48,251 bases of DNA from an uncultured Desulfovibrio sp. (lineage in GTDB: Bacteria > Desulfobacterota > Desulfovibrionia > Desulfovibrionales > Desulfovibrionaceae). This document shows positions 31,512-40,340 of the stretch, piece after piece. The translations under genes were made by a program, and so were the position numbers. Numbering within the stretch: the stretch's first letter is position 1; every line of letters starts with the position of its first letter. The stretch is taken from NCBI RefSeq assembly GCF_944324525.1, contig NZ_CALUWS010000023.1:1-48251 (forward strand), written 5' to 3'. A model generated the notes under the pieces. It saw only the letters and a program-made list of their open reading frames with translations, ran no database searches and had not been told where the DNA came from.

Positions 31512-32645
31512 GTGTCATTTTATCTGAAGCATTTTTTCAATCCGGATCTGCACCATCTGAATCTCAAGCCGTGCAGTGAGATCGCGGAAGCCAGCGGCAG
31601 CAATCTGTACAACCTGGGATATGTGCAAAACGTCATCAAGGGGCAGGTGCTGGCCGAGGTCGTTCCTTTGAGCGAAGCCGGCCCCAATCCCGATCCCCGC
31701 TTCATCCTGGAAAGCTCCGAACCGCCGCTGGGCTTCAATACGGTGGTGGACCCCGCCCATCCGCAGTACATCCTTGCCGCCGTCAACGGTTATGTCTTCT
31801 ACAGCGAAGGCCGCATTACCGTAAAGCATCTGCTCAACGTCCGGCAGGACGTGAGCTTCCAGACGGGCAACATCCATTTTGTGGGGGATATGTGCGTGCA
31901 CGGTTCCGTCCGGGCCGGCTTCAGCGTGCATGCCAACAACGTCCGCATCATGGGCATGGTGGAGGGCGGCAGCGTGGATGCCCGCCAGGATCTGGTCATT
32001 GACGTGGGCGCGCGCGGCGGTACGGGCGAACACTGCGTGCTGGAAGCCCGGGGAAAGATTCTGAGCCCCTTCCTGGAAAAGGTGGAAGTCCGCTCGCGCA
32101 GTCATGTGATCACGGAAAAATACTGCCTGTACTGCACCGCCTATGTGGGCGGCAACCTCGTGGTGCGTGAAAGCCTGTACGGCACCACGGCCAATGCCTA
32201 CGGCAGCGTTTTTGTGGGCAAGCAGCTCGGCAACAAGGCCGGCGTAAGCACGCGCGTCTTTCTGGGCTATGATCCCGAAAACATCCGGGAACTGGAAGAA
32301 CTGGACACCACCATCTCCAGCCTTTCGCAGACGCTCGTGCATCTCAAGGCCGTTGCCGGTCACCTGCCGCCCGATGCCACCGAAGCCAGCCGCAAGCTGG
32401 TGCGCACGGAAAAGCAGCGCGCCCAGCTCATCGAGCAGCGGGAAAGCCTCTGGAAAAAGCTCAGCCGTGACGAAGCCAGCATGTCCACCTGCCGCCTCAT
32501 CGTGCCGGGCACGGTCTACCCCGGTGTGGAGATATCCATCGGGCGGACCTTCATGCAGGTGGAGCGCATGTACCAGAACGTGACCTTCATGCTGTCGGAA
32601 GACGACATCATCGTCGTCCCCAACAACAGGGATGACATCCAGTGA
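31512..32645 (+). CDS. FapA/DUF342 family protein
   Basis: 377 residues with a GTG start at 31512 after GGGAG. A central right-handed beta-helix (about 95-240) reads [32 protein letters not shown] and [16 protein letters not shown], as in flagellar-assembly-protein-A/DUF342 members. A coiled coil (about 260-320) and a small C-terminal beta domain ([17 protein letters not shown]) follow. The family occurs near flagellar, polar or signalling genes; the exact role is not known. The stop overlaps the glycosyltransferase start (GTGA). Confidence 0.82.
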   Translation: MSFYLKHFFNPDLHHLNLKPCSEIAEASGSNLYNLGYVQNVIKGQVLAEVVPLSEAGPNPDPRFILESSEPPLGFNTVVDPAHPQYILAAVNGYVFYSEGRITVKHLLNVRQDVSFQTGNIHFVGDMCVHGSVRAGFSVHANNVRIMGMVEGGSVDARQDLVIDVGARGGTGEHCVLEARGKILSPFLEKVEVRSRSHVITEKYCLYCTAYVGGNLVVRESLYGTTANAYGSVFVGKQLGNKAGVSTRVFLGYDPENIRELEELDTTISSLSQTLVHLKAVAGHLPPDATEASRKLVRTEKQRAQLIEQRESLWKKLSRDEASMSTCRLIVPGTVYPGVEISIGRTFMQVERMYQNVTFMLSEDDIIVVPNNRDDIQ

Positions 32646-34462
32646 AAACGCGTACGGAGAGGCCCGCAGCCTCCCCTTGTCCCGAAGATCCCGCCCCGGC
32701 CGCAGCGGCTGCGCAAATGCCGCTGCGGGTCGAGGCGGTCAGGGATGACGGCCGTCCTGTCGATATCCGCGTGGAGCTTGCCGGGCGCAGCCTGACCATG
32801 CTGGGCCCCGGCGGCCCCCGGCGGGAACTGGATATCCTGCGTCCGCTGTTCGCCGAAGCGGGGGCGGCGTCCGACGCCGGGGCGGTATCCCTCGATGGCC
32901 TGCCCGTGCTGCTTGGCTGCGGCATGGGCCATGCCCTGCATGCCCTGCTCGAGCGTACCGTCGGGCCGGTGGCCGTGGTGGAGAAGGAAGAGGCCATACA
33001 GCAGGCGAGCGGCGTGCTGGCGGCGCTTGCGCCCGCGCAGCGTCAACGGGTCTTCGTGGTGCGCAGCGCCGACCCGGAGCAGGCCCTGCGGGAGCTTTCC
33101 CACTGGCAGGCCGGGCAGCGGGGGCTGCGCTTCCTCCCTGTGGCTCTGCCCTTCTATCTGCGGCTGGACCGCGCGTATTACGGCTATCTGCGGGAACAGC
33201 TCTCGGCCAGCGAACATTTTGATTTCTGGCGGCGCGCCCGACAGCCCCGTTTTCGCGGCGGCACGCCCCGGGTGCTGCTGCTGGCCAGCAAGTATTTCCT
33301 CATCGGCGAGGTCATCGGCGCCTGCAAGACGCTGGGCATCGAGTATGAGCTGCTCCAGATCGAAGACGAGACGCTGGCGAGGTCGGACTTCGTGCAGCAG
33401 CTCCTGCACGCCGTGCTGACCTTTCGGCCGGACTGCTGCATCACCCTCAACCACATGGGCGTCGATGTGGAGGGGGTGCTCATGGACTTGCTGGCCCGGC
33501 TGGAACTGCCGTTGGCCTCCTGGTTCGTGGACAATCCGCACCTTATCATCCACCTTTACAGCCGCTGCATCAGCCCGTGGACAGCCCTGTTCACCTGGGA
33601 TGCCGACAATGTGGAGAGTCTGCGGGCCACCGGCTTCCAGCATGTCTCCTATCTGCCGCTGGGGACGGATCCGCAGCGTTTTTGCCCGCAGGCCGCGGCT
33701 GGCGCGCCGGCTGCCTGGCGCAGCGACGTCTCCTTCGTGGGCAATTCCATGATCTACAAGGTGGGGATGCGCCTCAAGAAGGGGCATTTTCCGCGTGCCC
33801 TGCTGCTGCCCTTCTATCGCTGCGCCGCCGCCTTCATGGCCAGCGACACGCGTTCCGTCGCCGATTTCCTGCGCGAGGACATGCCCGACGTTTACGCCCG
33901 GTACATGGCCCTGCCGGACAATGAAGCCCGCCTTGCCTACGAGACCGCGCTGACCTGGCAGGCCACGCGCCTGTACCGTAACGGCTGCGTCCGCGAGCTG
34001 CTGTCCTTTTCGCCCCTCATCGTGGGGGATGGCGGCTGGAACATCGAATTCCGGCATGATGCCCGCAAGCCGCGCCTGCTGGATCCCATCACCTATTACA
34101 CGGATCTGCCGCGCTTCTACCCCTGCTCCGCCATCAATTTCAACTGCACCAGCAAACAGATGAAAGGCGCGGTCAACCAGCGCATATTTGACGCTCCGGC
34201 CACAGGGGCCTTTGTGCTGACCGACTGGCGGCCGCAGATGGACGCGCTTTTCGAGCCGCACGAGATCGCCTGTTATCATGACAAGGAAGAGATCCCGGAG
34301 CTCGTGCGCTACTATCTTGCCCATCCGCAGGAACGGCAGGCCGTGGCCCGCGCGGGGCGTGACCGCGTGCTGCGCTGTCATACCTGGGCGCATCGTCTCA
34401 AGGATATGCTGGACGAGATGCGCCGCATCTACGCCACCCCGACCGCCGGCGCGCCACGCTAG
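32642..34462 (+). CDS. Glycosyltransferase, CgeB/DUF3880-like GT-B protein
   Basis: 606 residues with a GTG start overlapping the FapA stop (GTGA). The N-terminal part (40-195) is of unknown type. From about 210 ([17 protein letters not shown]) a GT-B fold follows: [52 protein letters not shown] CgeB-type C-terminal domain reads [46 protein letters not shown]. In Desulfovibrio relatives such genes sit by motility or cell-surface loci; here it pairs with the GT9 gene. The sugar and acceptor are unknown. Confidence 0.85.
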   Translation: MKTRTERPAASPCPEDPAPAAAAAQMPLRVEAVRDDGRPVDIRVELAGRSLTMLGPGGPRRELDILRPLFAEAGAASDAGAVSLDGLPVLLGCGMGHALHALLERTVGPVAVVEKEEAIQQASGVLAALAPAQRQRVFVVRSADPEQALRELSHWQAGQRGLRFLPVALPFYLRLDRAYYGYLREQLSASEHFDFWRRARQPRFRGGTPRVLLLASKYFLIGEVIGACKTLGIEYELLQIEDETLARSDFVQQLLHAVLTFRPDCCITLNHMGVDVEGVLMDLLARLELPLASWFVDNPHLIIHLYSRCISPWTALFTWDADNVESLRATGFQHVSYLPLGTDPQRFCPQAAAGAPAAWRSDVSFVGNSMIYKVGMRLKKGHFPRALLLPFYRCAAAFMASDTRSVADFLREDMPDVYARYMALPDNEARLAYETALTWQATRLYRNGCVRELLSFSPLIVGDGGWNIEFRHDARKPRLLDPITYYTDLPRFYPCSAINFNCTSKQMKGAVNQRIFDAPATGAFVLTDWRPQMDALFEPHEIACYHDKEEIPELVRYYLAHPQERQAVARAGRDRVLRCHTWAHRLKDMLDEMRRIYATPTAGAPR

Positions 34463-34470
34463 TTCCGCCC

Positions 34471-35871
34471 ATGTCCACCGCGCTCGTCCTGCAGATGCAT
34501 CGCCTTGGGGATCTGATCCTCAGCTTTCCCCTGCTCCATTATCTGCAGCGGCACACCGCCTGCAGCAAGACGTGGGTCGTGGCCGAGCCCGCCTTTTTTC
34601 AGCCGCTTCTGCCGGTGGCGCCGTCCGCCACCTTTTTTCCCGCCGCTCAGGGGGAGGCCCTTGCCGCCTCCCAGTCCTTCGCGCTGGGGATCAACCTCAG
34701 CTCCCGGCCGGCCTCGGCCCGCATACTGGGCGGCATGCAGGCCGGGCAACGCCTCGGCCTGTCCGAACAGGACGGCAGCCTGCATGTGTACGGGTTCTGG
34801 CAGCTCTACCGGCAGGCCCTCACCCAGAACAACCGGGGCAATCCCTTCCACTGGTCGGATCTCAATGTGCTGGACCTTGCGCCGGATGCCGACATCCATG
34901 TCATCGGCCATACCCTGCCCCGCCCGGCGGGGACGGGACGCGTGGGCCTTGTGCTCGGGGCCAGCGAAGCCGCCAAGCATCCCTCGTCGCATTTCTGGGC
35001 CCGCCTTGCCCGCCGTCTTGCCGCCAGCGGGCATATGCCGCTCTTTCTGGGCGGTGAGGCGGAAAAGGCGCTCGGCAAGGAGACCGCCCGGCTCAGCGGC
35101 CTGCCGCAGGCCGACCTGTGCGGCAAACTGCCGCTGGATGCGCTGGTCGGCGTCATGCGGCGGCTGGACCTGTGCATCACGCCGGATACCGGCCCCATGC
35201 ATCTGGCCAGCTGGCTGGGCGTGCCGGTGCTCAATCTTTCCCTGGGGCCTGTGCATGCCCGGGAGACCGGTCCCAGCTCGCCGGGCCAGTGGGTGCTGCG
35301 GGCGGCCATGAGCTGTACGGGCTGCTGGCAATGCCGCCACGGCAGGCTGGGCTGCCATGCCGCGTTTTCCGCTTCCGCCGTGGCCCGGGTGGCCGAAGCC
35401 GTCATGCGGCATGGCGACGGCCTCCTTCACCAGCCGCCTGCCCTGCCCGCCGGGCTGGAGCTCTTTCGTACGGAGCGCAACGATCTCGGCCTGCATCAGC
35501 TGCGTCCGGTGGGGGCGCGACGTTCCTGCGTGCGTGGACTGCTGGAAGATTTCTGGCAGGCTTTCTTTCTGGCGCTCTATCAGCCTTCCCGTCTGCCGTT
35601 GCTGGAGCCCGCCCTTGCGGCCCTCGCGGCCTCGCCCCTGCCGGTATCCCGACTCATGGAGGGCCTGCACGCCATCTGCGCCGCCTGTGCGCGCCATGTT
35701 TCCGGCAAGGCTCCGCTGGCGCAGGATTTCTGGCGCAGCCACCCGCCCATGCTGCGTCTGCTGGCGGGCTTCTGCCAGATGTGGCTGGAAAATGCCCAGG
35801 CGGATCCACACCGGCAGGCCAGCCTGCTGCATGATCTGCACACGCTCGTTACCCAGTTGAAACGGCAATAG
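34471..35871 (+). CDS. Glycosyltransferase family 9 (heptosyltransferase-like)
   Basis: 466 residues. The first 330 residues match GT9: LVLQMHRLGDLILSFPLL, GLVLGASEAAKHPSSHFWARLA, LFLGGEAEKALG, CGKLPLDALVGVMRRLDLCI and the donor loop TPDTGPMHLASWLG. A cysteine cluster (CTGCWQCRHGRLGC, about 288-301) follows the place where iron-binding or structural cysteines occur in some members. The extra 130-residue helical C-terminal extension is unlike WaaC/WaaF. It begins 8 bp after the preceding glycosyltransferase, so they are one unit acting on a cell-surface glycan or a glycoprotein. Confidence 0.85.
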   Translation: MSTALVLQMHRLGDLILSFPLLHYLQRHTACSKTWVVAEPAFFQPLLPVAPSATFFPAAQGEALAASQSFALGINLSSRPASARILGGMQAGQRLGLSEQDGSLHVYGFWQLYRQALTQNNRGNPFHWSDLNVLDLAPDADIHVIGHTLPRPAGTGRVGLVLGASEAAKHPSSHFWARLARRLAASGHMPLFLGGEAEKALGKETARLSGLPQADLCGKLPLDALVGVMRRLDLCITPDTGPMHLASWLGVPVLNLSLGPVHARETGPSSPGQWVLRAAMSCTGCWQCRHGRLGCHAAFSASAVARVAEAVMRHGDGLLHQPPALPAGLELFRTERNDLGLHQLRPVGARRSCVRGLLEDFWQAFFLALYQPSRLPLLEPALAALAASPLPVSRLMEGLHAICAACARHVSGKAPLAQDFWRSHPPMLRLLAGFCQMWLENAQADPHRQASLLHDLHTLVTQLKRQ

Positions 35872-36028
35872 GCGGCGTGCATATGAGGCGATGCTTTGGG
35901 GAGATACTTGCCGCAAGAGGATCGCCGTGCGCACGAATCGCAGCCGCCGCCTCGTCTCTCGTCCTTGCGTCCCTTTCTTGTCCTGCCGTTTTTTGCGGCT
36001 GTCTTACGTCCTCTGCCGTCATTTTTTC
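35872..36028. other. Intergenic stretch before a gene remnant
   Basis: 157 bp after the GT9 stop. No start codon with a ribosome site gives a plausible protein, and no terminator is clear. The right part leads into the DUF6396 remnant and probably derives from the same gene, beyond recognition. Confidence 0.35.
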
Positions 36029-36106
36029 TTCAAGACTGCCTTCTCCGGCAAATGATCGGACATTATCTTCCAGGATTTTGCCCTGGACTACCTTCCGCCG
36101 GAATCG
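36029..36106 (+). pseudogene. Remnant of the 3' end of a DUF6396/Sel1-like paralogue
   Basis: This 78 bp aligns without gaps to the last codons of the gene at 36266 (about 37177-37254). Shared runs include GCCTTC, GGCAAATG, GGACTACCTTCC and CCG. In the homologous frame it reads DIIFQDFALDYLPPES against DEIYPDLAPDYLPPKL, with TGG changed to TGA. It is cut on the right by dispersed element copy 8. Confidence 0.75.
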
Positions 36107-36108
36107 CA

Positions 36109-36252
36109 GAGCGTTTTGCCCTTTGAAAAGAGCAAAACGCGAGGCGGCGGCACAGCGCCGCCCGGCCCGAACCAGGCGGGAAAACCACATTTTTTCCGTG
36201 AAATGACAGCCATATGGTTTGAGCACATAGCGTTGTTAACGGAAAATGCTCT
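36109..36252 (+). repeat. Dispersed ~145 bp palindromic element, copy 8
   Basis: gagcgttttgccctttgaaa, ggcggcggcac/gcgccgccc, gcgggaaaacc/ttttttccg, then a decayed fourth hairpin (ggtttgagcacatagcgttg) and end ggaaaatgctc. Sits between the paralogue remnant and the intact gene. Confidence 0.88.
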
Positions 36253-36265
36253 CAAAGGGGTTGCC

Positions 36266-37258
36266 ATGAAGTTTTTATGCCTCCTCCTTGCCGCCGTCCT
36301 CCTGCTTGGTCAGACTGGCCATGCCGCCGCCATGAGCTGCATGTCCGGAGATTGGTCAATTTCACTGCCCTTTCTTTCCAGCAGGTTCATGAGCTTTCTT
36401 GATACCATCACCTTCTCCCTCTCCTGGGAGTGTGCCCGCATGGCGGATCACGTCCCGCCCCTGCCGCCGGAGGCCGACAAGATCTTCCAGGCCGCCCGCG
36501 CCCTGGAAAAACGCGGTGACCTCACCCAGCGGGAAAAGGGCGAGGTCTTCAACGGCTACAAGAAAGCCGCGGCAATGGGCCACTGGAAAGCCATGAACAG
36601 CCTTATCGACTGCTATTTGAGCACGACGGCAGGTTCCGAAAAGGCACTGGAAGTCGCGGACAAACTCATCGCCATGAACGTGCCCAGCGGCTGGTATGCC
36701 CGCTACCGCATAGAGCGAGACATCGACGCCCTCCGCAAGGCCGCGGAGCTCGGCGAGCCCAATGCCCTGTACAAGCTGGGCATGTCGCAGGGGTGTGATA
36801 CTCTTGGCATGCGTTACCTGATCTGCGCCGTGCGCCAAGGCCACGGAGAGTCTGCCTACAAGATCGGCACCTATCTGGAGATGTTTGGTAACTATTATAT
36901 GGCGGTGGAATATTTCTACCGGGCGGTCTCCCTGGGGCATTACATGGCCGCGCTCGAACTGTCCGGCGTCTTCCATCCTGAGTACGCGCCAGATGACTTT
37001 GATCATAATCTTGGCTTTCAGGTCTCCTCCTCGCCCGAATTGCACGACGCCTTTGCCAACTACTATCGCCTGTTGAAGAAAGAACCCGGCACGCACCTTC
37101 CAGACCTGTTCAAAAAACATCCCTTGCCGCCTAATGCTGCCATGACCCGCGAACAAAGCCGCGCCATGCCCTCCCCGCTCAAGGACGCCTTCGGCGGCAA
37201 ATGGCCGGACGAGATCTACCCGGACCTTGCGCCGGACTACCTTCCCCCGAAGCTGTAA
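36266..37258 (+). CDS. Exported Sel1-like repeat protein with DUF6396-type domain
   Basis: 330 residues. Signal peptide MKFLCLLLAAVLLLGQ ... HAAA (cleavage near 22), so periplasmic. Helical Sel1/TPR-like repeats from about 75: EADKIFQAARALEKRGDLT, YKKAAAMGHWKAMNSLIDCYL, LRKAAELGEPNALYKLG, LICAVRQGHGESAYKIG, FYRAVSLGHYMAALELSG. The HVPPLPPEADKIF lead-in and order of repeats recall DUF6396, a family known from secreted or toxin-immunity-like neighbourhoods (recognised from memory, unverified). The start at 36266 has AAAGGGG. A strong terminator follows. An upstream remnant shows a former tandem paralogue. Confidence 0.78.
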   Translation: MKFLCLLLAAVLLLGQTGHAAAMSCMSGDWSISLPFLSSRFMSFLDTITFSLSWECARMADHVPPLPPEADKIFQAARALEKRGDLTQREKGEVFNGYKKAAAMGHWKAMNSLIDCYLSTTAGSEKALEVADKLIAMNVPSGWYARYRIERDIDALRKAAELGEPNALYKLGMSQGCDTLGMRYLICAVRQGHGESAYKIGTYLEMFGNYYMAVEYFYRAVSLGHYMAALELSGVFHPEYAPDDFDHNLGFQVSSSPELHDAFANYYRLLKKEPGTHLPDLFKKHPLPPNAAMTREQSRAMPSPLKDAFGGKWPDEIYPDLAPDYLPPKL

Positions 37259-37262
37259 AATA

Positions 37263-37300
37263 TGAAAGGGAGCCTCCCTGCAACAAGGAGGCTCCCTTTC
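37263..37300 (+). terminator. Strong terminator after the DUF6396-like gene
   Basis: GAAAGGGAGCCTCC, loop, GGAGGCTCCCTTTC: a perfect 14-bp stem right after the stop; it can work in both directions for the convergent fhs gene. Confidence 0.88.
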
Positions 37301-37330
37301 GTATCAGTCTGCCGTGGATGTACTTCAGTC

Positions 37331-37364
37331 AGCGCATTTGCCCTTTTCAAAGGCAAAATGCGCT
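37331..37364. repeat. Minimal palindromic derivative of the dispersed element
   Basis: AGCGCATTTGCCCTTT ... AAAGGCAAAATGCGCT, a near-perfect inverted repeat equal to the end stem of the 145 bp element. The fhs stop codon (TAG, minus strand) begins inside it, as at 3030. Confidence 0.75.
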
Positions 37365-39138
37365 AAAACAGGCCGATGACCTGACCGGTCTCCACATCCA
37401 CGTCCACCTTGCGGAAGGCCGGACGCGAACCGGTGCCGGGCATGAGGCTGATGTCCCCGGCCACGGGGACGACCAGTCCCGCGCCGCCGTAGAACAGGAC
37501 GTCACGCACCTTGAGCCGCCAGCCGCGCGGGGCGCCCTTGCGGCTGGGGTCATCCGAAAGGGAATACTGGGTCTTGACCATGCAGACGCCCAGCTCGGCG
37601 GCGTCCGGCCGTTCCTGCAATTCCGCCAGCCGGCGGGCCGCGTCCGGGGCGTAATCCACGCCGTCCGCACCGTAGACCTGGGTAGCGATGCGCTCCACCC
37701 GCTCGGCAAAGGGCAGGGACCAGTCGTACAGGGGTGTGAATTCGCTTTTTTCATTGCAGGCGTCCAGCACGGCGTCGGCCAGCTCCAGCGCGCCGTCGCC
37801 GCCCTTGCCCCAGTGCCGCGAGACGGCCACCCGCGCGCCCGCGGCCTCGCAGGCCCGGCGCACCGCCGCGATCTCGTCCGCCGTATCCGAGGCAAAGGCA
37901 TTGATGCAGACCACCGGCGATACCCCGGCCCGCCGCACGATGCCGATGTGGTGCAGCAGATTGGCGCAACCGGCCTCCACCAGCCCCACGTCTTCCCGCG
38001 TATAGGCGTCGGGCAGGGGGCGGCCCGGCATGGGCTGCGGCGCGCCGCCATGATTCTTGAGGGCGCGGATGGTGGCCACGATGACGGCCGCATCCGGCAC
38101 GAGACCGCTGATGTGGCACTTGACGTTCCAGAATTTTTCAAAGCCGATCTCCGCGCCGAAGCCGGATTCCGTCACATGGATGTCGCTCAGTTTGAGGGCC
38201 ACGCGGTCGGCGATGATGGAGCTTTGCCCCAGGGCGATATTGGCAAAGGGCCCCGCGTGCACCAGCACGGGCTGGCCTTCGATGGTCTGGATGAGATTGG
38301 GCTTGGCGGCATCCACCAGCCAGGCGGTCATGGCTCCGGCCACTTCCAGATCCGCCGCCGTGACGGGGTTGCCGTCGCGGTCGCGCGCCAGCACCATGCG
38401 GGCGAGCCGGGCCCGCAGATCGGCCAGATCCCGCGCCACGGAAAGGATGGACATGACTTCCGAGGCGGCCGTGATGTCGAAGCGGGAGCGCATCATGAAG
38501 CCGTCGTTGCGGCGGCCGCTGCCTTCCATGCCGATGATGATGTTGCGCAGGGACTGGGCGCAGAAGTCCATGGCCCAGCCCATGTCCACGCGGGTGGGGT
38601 CGATGTTGAGACGCCGCATGCCGGACAGACGGGCCAGCGTGGCGTCGTCATAGTTGCGCTCGTGCTGCATGCGCGCGGTGAGGGCCGTCATGGCCAGATT
38701 GTGCGCCGCGGTCACGGCGTGCATGTCCCCCGTGAAGTTGAGCGAATACGGGGTCAGCGGGATGCACTGGGCCAGCCCGCCCCCGGCGGCGGAACCCTTC
38801 ATGCCCATGGTCGGGCCGCCGGACGGCTGCCGGATGGCGGCCGAGGATCGCTGCCCGCGTTTGGCGAGGCCCTGCACCAGGCCGATGGTCGTGGTGGATT
38901 TCCCCTCGCCCAGCGGCGTGGGCGTGATGGCCGTGACGTCCACATATTTGCCGTTGGGCCGGTTCTCCAGCCGCCGGAGTACGGCATGTTGCTCCACTTT
39001 TGCCATGTAATGCCCGTAGGCCAGCACCTCTTCCGGCAGGAGGCCGAATTCTTGCGCCACGGTCCCGATGGGCTTCATGCGCTTTTCCGCATCCTGGGCG
39101 ATTTCCCAGTCAGGATGTTGGGTAGGATCAAGAACCAT
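37363..39138 (-). CDS. fhs: Formate-tetrahydrofolate ligase
   Basis: 591 residues. It makes 10-formyl-THF from formate, THF and ATP. Seen: the P-loop PTPLGEGKSTTTIGL, QPSGGPTMGMKGSAAGGG, NFTGDMHAVTAAHNL, VHAGPFANIALGQSSIIAD, TESGFGAEIGFEKF and PVVCINAF. Start at 39138 with AAAGGAGG; upstream in-frame ATGs lack one. Slightly longer than the usual 557 residues, with an N-terminal extension. In a sulfate reducer it may connect formate to one-carbon and purine synthesis (purC in the same window). The stop lies in a repeat-derived palindrome. Confidence 0.97.
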   Translation of the reverse strand: MVLDPTQHPDWEIAQDAEKRMKPIGTVAQEFGLLPEEVLAYGHYMAKVEQHAVLRRLENRPNGKYVDVTAITPTPLGEGKSTTTIGLVQGLAKRGQRSSAAIRQPSGGPTMGMKGSAAGGGLAQCIPLTPYSLNFTGDMHAVTAAHNLAMTALTARMQHERNYDDATLARLSGMRRLNIDPTRVDMGWAMDFCAQSLRNIIIGMEGSGRRNDGFMMRSRFDITAASEVMSILSVARDLADLRARLARMVLARDRDGNPVTAADLEVAGAMTAWLVDAAKPNLIQTIEGQPVLVHAGPFANIALGQSSIIADRVALKLSDIHVTESGFGAEIGFEKFWNVKCHISGLVPDAAVIVATIRALKNHGGAPQPMPGRPLPDAYTREDVGLVEAGCANLLHHIGIVRRAGVSPVVCINAFASDTADEIAAVRRACEAAGARVAVSRHWGKGGDGALELADAVLDACNEKSEFTPLYDWSLPFAERVERIATQVYGADGVDYAPDAARRLAELQERPDAAELGVCMVKTQYSLSDDPSRKGAPRGWRLKVRDVLFYGGAGLVVPVAGDISLMPGTGSRPAFRKVDVDVETGQVIGLF

Positions 39139-39212
39139 AGGCAGGGCCCTCCTTTGCTGGAAGTGTTCGTGAAAATCTTTCTTGCCGATGGCGGAGGCTC
39201 CGTAGGCGCTGC

Positions 39213-39416
39213 TCAGGCATCCGCCTGCCGCTGTCCATCCGCGTGGATGCGCCGCCGCATCCATTGCGCGCAGGACGCCGCCGCGACATGCAGACAGAAA
39301 AATATCCCAAAAACGACAGGAAACATCAGCGCAAGCGAGGAAAGAAATTCCTGAATGTCCGTCGTATACTCTTCAGACGGCGACAAGACAAAGCGGCAGA
39401 ACTCCCCCGGCGACAT
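39213..39416 (-). CDS. Possible small membrane protein, unknown
   Basis: 67 residues from ATG at 39416: an acidic N-terminal segment (SPSEEYTTDIQEFL), one membrane helix (SLALMFPVVFGIFFCLHVA) and a basic tail. The frame is open upstream to a TTG at 39569 after GGGAG, which would give 118 residues. The ribosome site before 39416 is weak. The AT-richer sequence with A-runs upstream (39420-39480) is unlike neighbouring genes. No family is recognised; could be spurious. Confidence 0.4.
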   Translation of the reverse strand: MSPGEFCRFVLSPSEEYTTDIQEFLSSLALMFPVVFGIFFCLHVAAASCAQWMRRRIHADGQRQADA

Positions 39417-39707
39417 GCTGAAATTTTCCGCAGGCAAAAAAAAGACAGCGGAGAGACGAAAACAAAAAAGGCACTGGTATGCGGCGCATCCAGCCACGTT
39501 TTTTTCGGCGGCAAGAAAAAGGGCAAGTGCGGTATAGCCGTACGACACAATGCCTGCATCAACTCCCAATAAGATTTTATCCGTTTCGCCGCCTTGACGG
39601 AAGCGGATGAGGAAGTTTATTGCGCGGGTGAATGGCGGACGACATCACGGATATGCCGTCCCTTCCCTTTTGCCTTGCCGACGGATCTTTTACGGGAGCC
39701 CTGCCCT

Positions 39708-40133
39708 ATGTCCTCAGACCTCCGGCCTGCCGCCACATCTTCTCTTTTCGCCGACGCCCTGTGCTGTGAACGGCGACAGGGCCGCCTGCATCTGCGGCTC
39801 GATCTGCTGCCGCAGGGGCGGGACTGGCTGGCCCTGCTGCATGGCGGCGCGGCGCACATCGGCGCAACGGCGCTGGCTCTGCCGCCGCGGGAACATGCGG
39901 CCGGTGAGGAGGCTGCGCTGTCCCTGGGGCGTCCCGGACATCGGGAAGCCGAGCTGGCCCGGCAGGTCGCCGCACGGCTCGCGCAGGCCGCCGGTCGCGC
40001 CGTCTGCTGCTGCGCGGGCATCCATTATGCGGCCATCACGCCCGAAGAGATCCGGGACGTCCTGGGCCTTGTGGACGAACTGACCGACGAGGCCGTCCGT
40101 CATCTGCGGCAGCGGGAGCAAGGCGGGGCGTGA
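39708..40133 (+). CDS. Small conserved protein, possibly LpdD-like flavin chaperone family
   Basis: 141 residues, no signal or membrane segment. The middle has GGAAHIGATALALPPRE, then PGHREAELARQVAARLAQAAGRAVCCCAGIHYAAITPEEI, a pattern I associate with the prenylated-flavin chaperone LpdD-like domain (G-H-x-E ... GIH ... TPEEI). The usual GIHID reads GIHYA here. No UbiD-type decarboxylase or UbiX gene is nearby, so the link is tentative. Start at 39708 with CGGGAG nine bases upstream. A run of three cysteines (CCC) is odd. Confidence 0.6.
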   Translation: MSSDLRPAATSSLFADALCCERRQGRLHLRLDLLPQGRDWLALLHGGAAHIGATALALPPREHAAGEEAALSLGRPGHREAELARQVAARLAQAAGRAVCCCAGIHYAAITPEEIRDVLGLVDELTDEAVRHLRQREQGGA

Positions 40134-40278
40134 TGCTCGTTGACGCCCGCTCACGCGACCGTGCCCCTGTCGCTGGCGCGTCACGCCGTAACCGCCTTTC
40201 GTCATACCTGTTCAGGCGACTGCGTGTCGTGTGGGAAGCAGGAATGCCCGACAGAAACGGCTTGCCCCTGCCGGGGCG

Positions 40279-40317
40279 TGTTGACCCTATCTCCTGTTTG
40301 TTTGGGGAGAAGGGAAG
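40279..40317 (+). repeat. Partial copy of the terminus of the 440 bp TIR block
   Basis: TGTTGACCCTAT ... TTTGTTTGGGGAGAAGGGAA matches, with small gaps, the right terminus of the block at 15541-15490 read in reverse (TGTTGACGCTAT ... TTGTTTGGGGGGAGGGGAA). It lies just after the bioDA stop, as the other copy lies after the grpE stop. Confidence 0.55.
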
Positions 40318-40340
40318 CGACCGAAAGGCAACCACAGCCC

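Noticed and set aside
32516-34393. 625-codon minus-strand frame
   Set aside because: Antisense shadow of the CgeB-like glycosyltransferase.
35877-36206. 109-codon plus-strand ORF between GT9 and the DUF6396-like gene
   Set aside because: Not in the frame of the paralogue remnant it crosses, its end is made of repeat-element sequence, and it has no ribosome site.
37201-39354. 717-codon plus-strand frame
   Set aside because: Antisense to fhs, rich in His/Gly/Arg as expected from reverse reading of GC-rich coding sequence.
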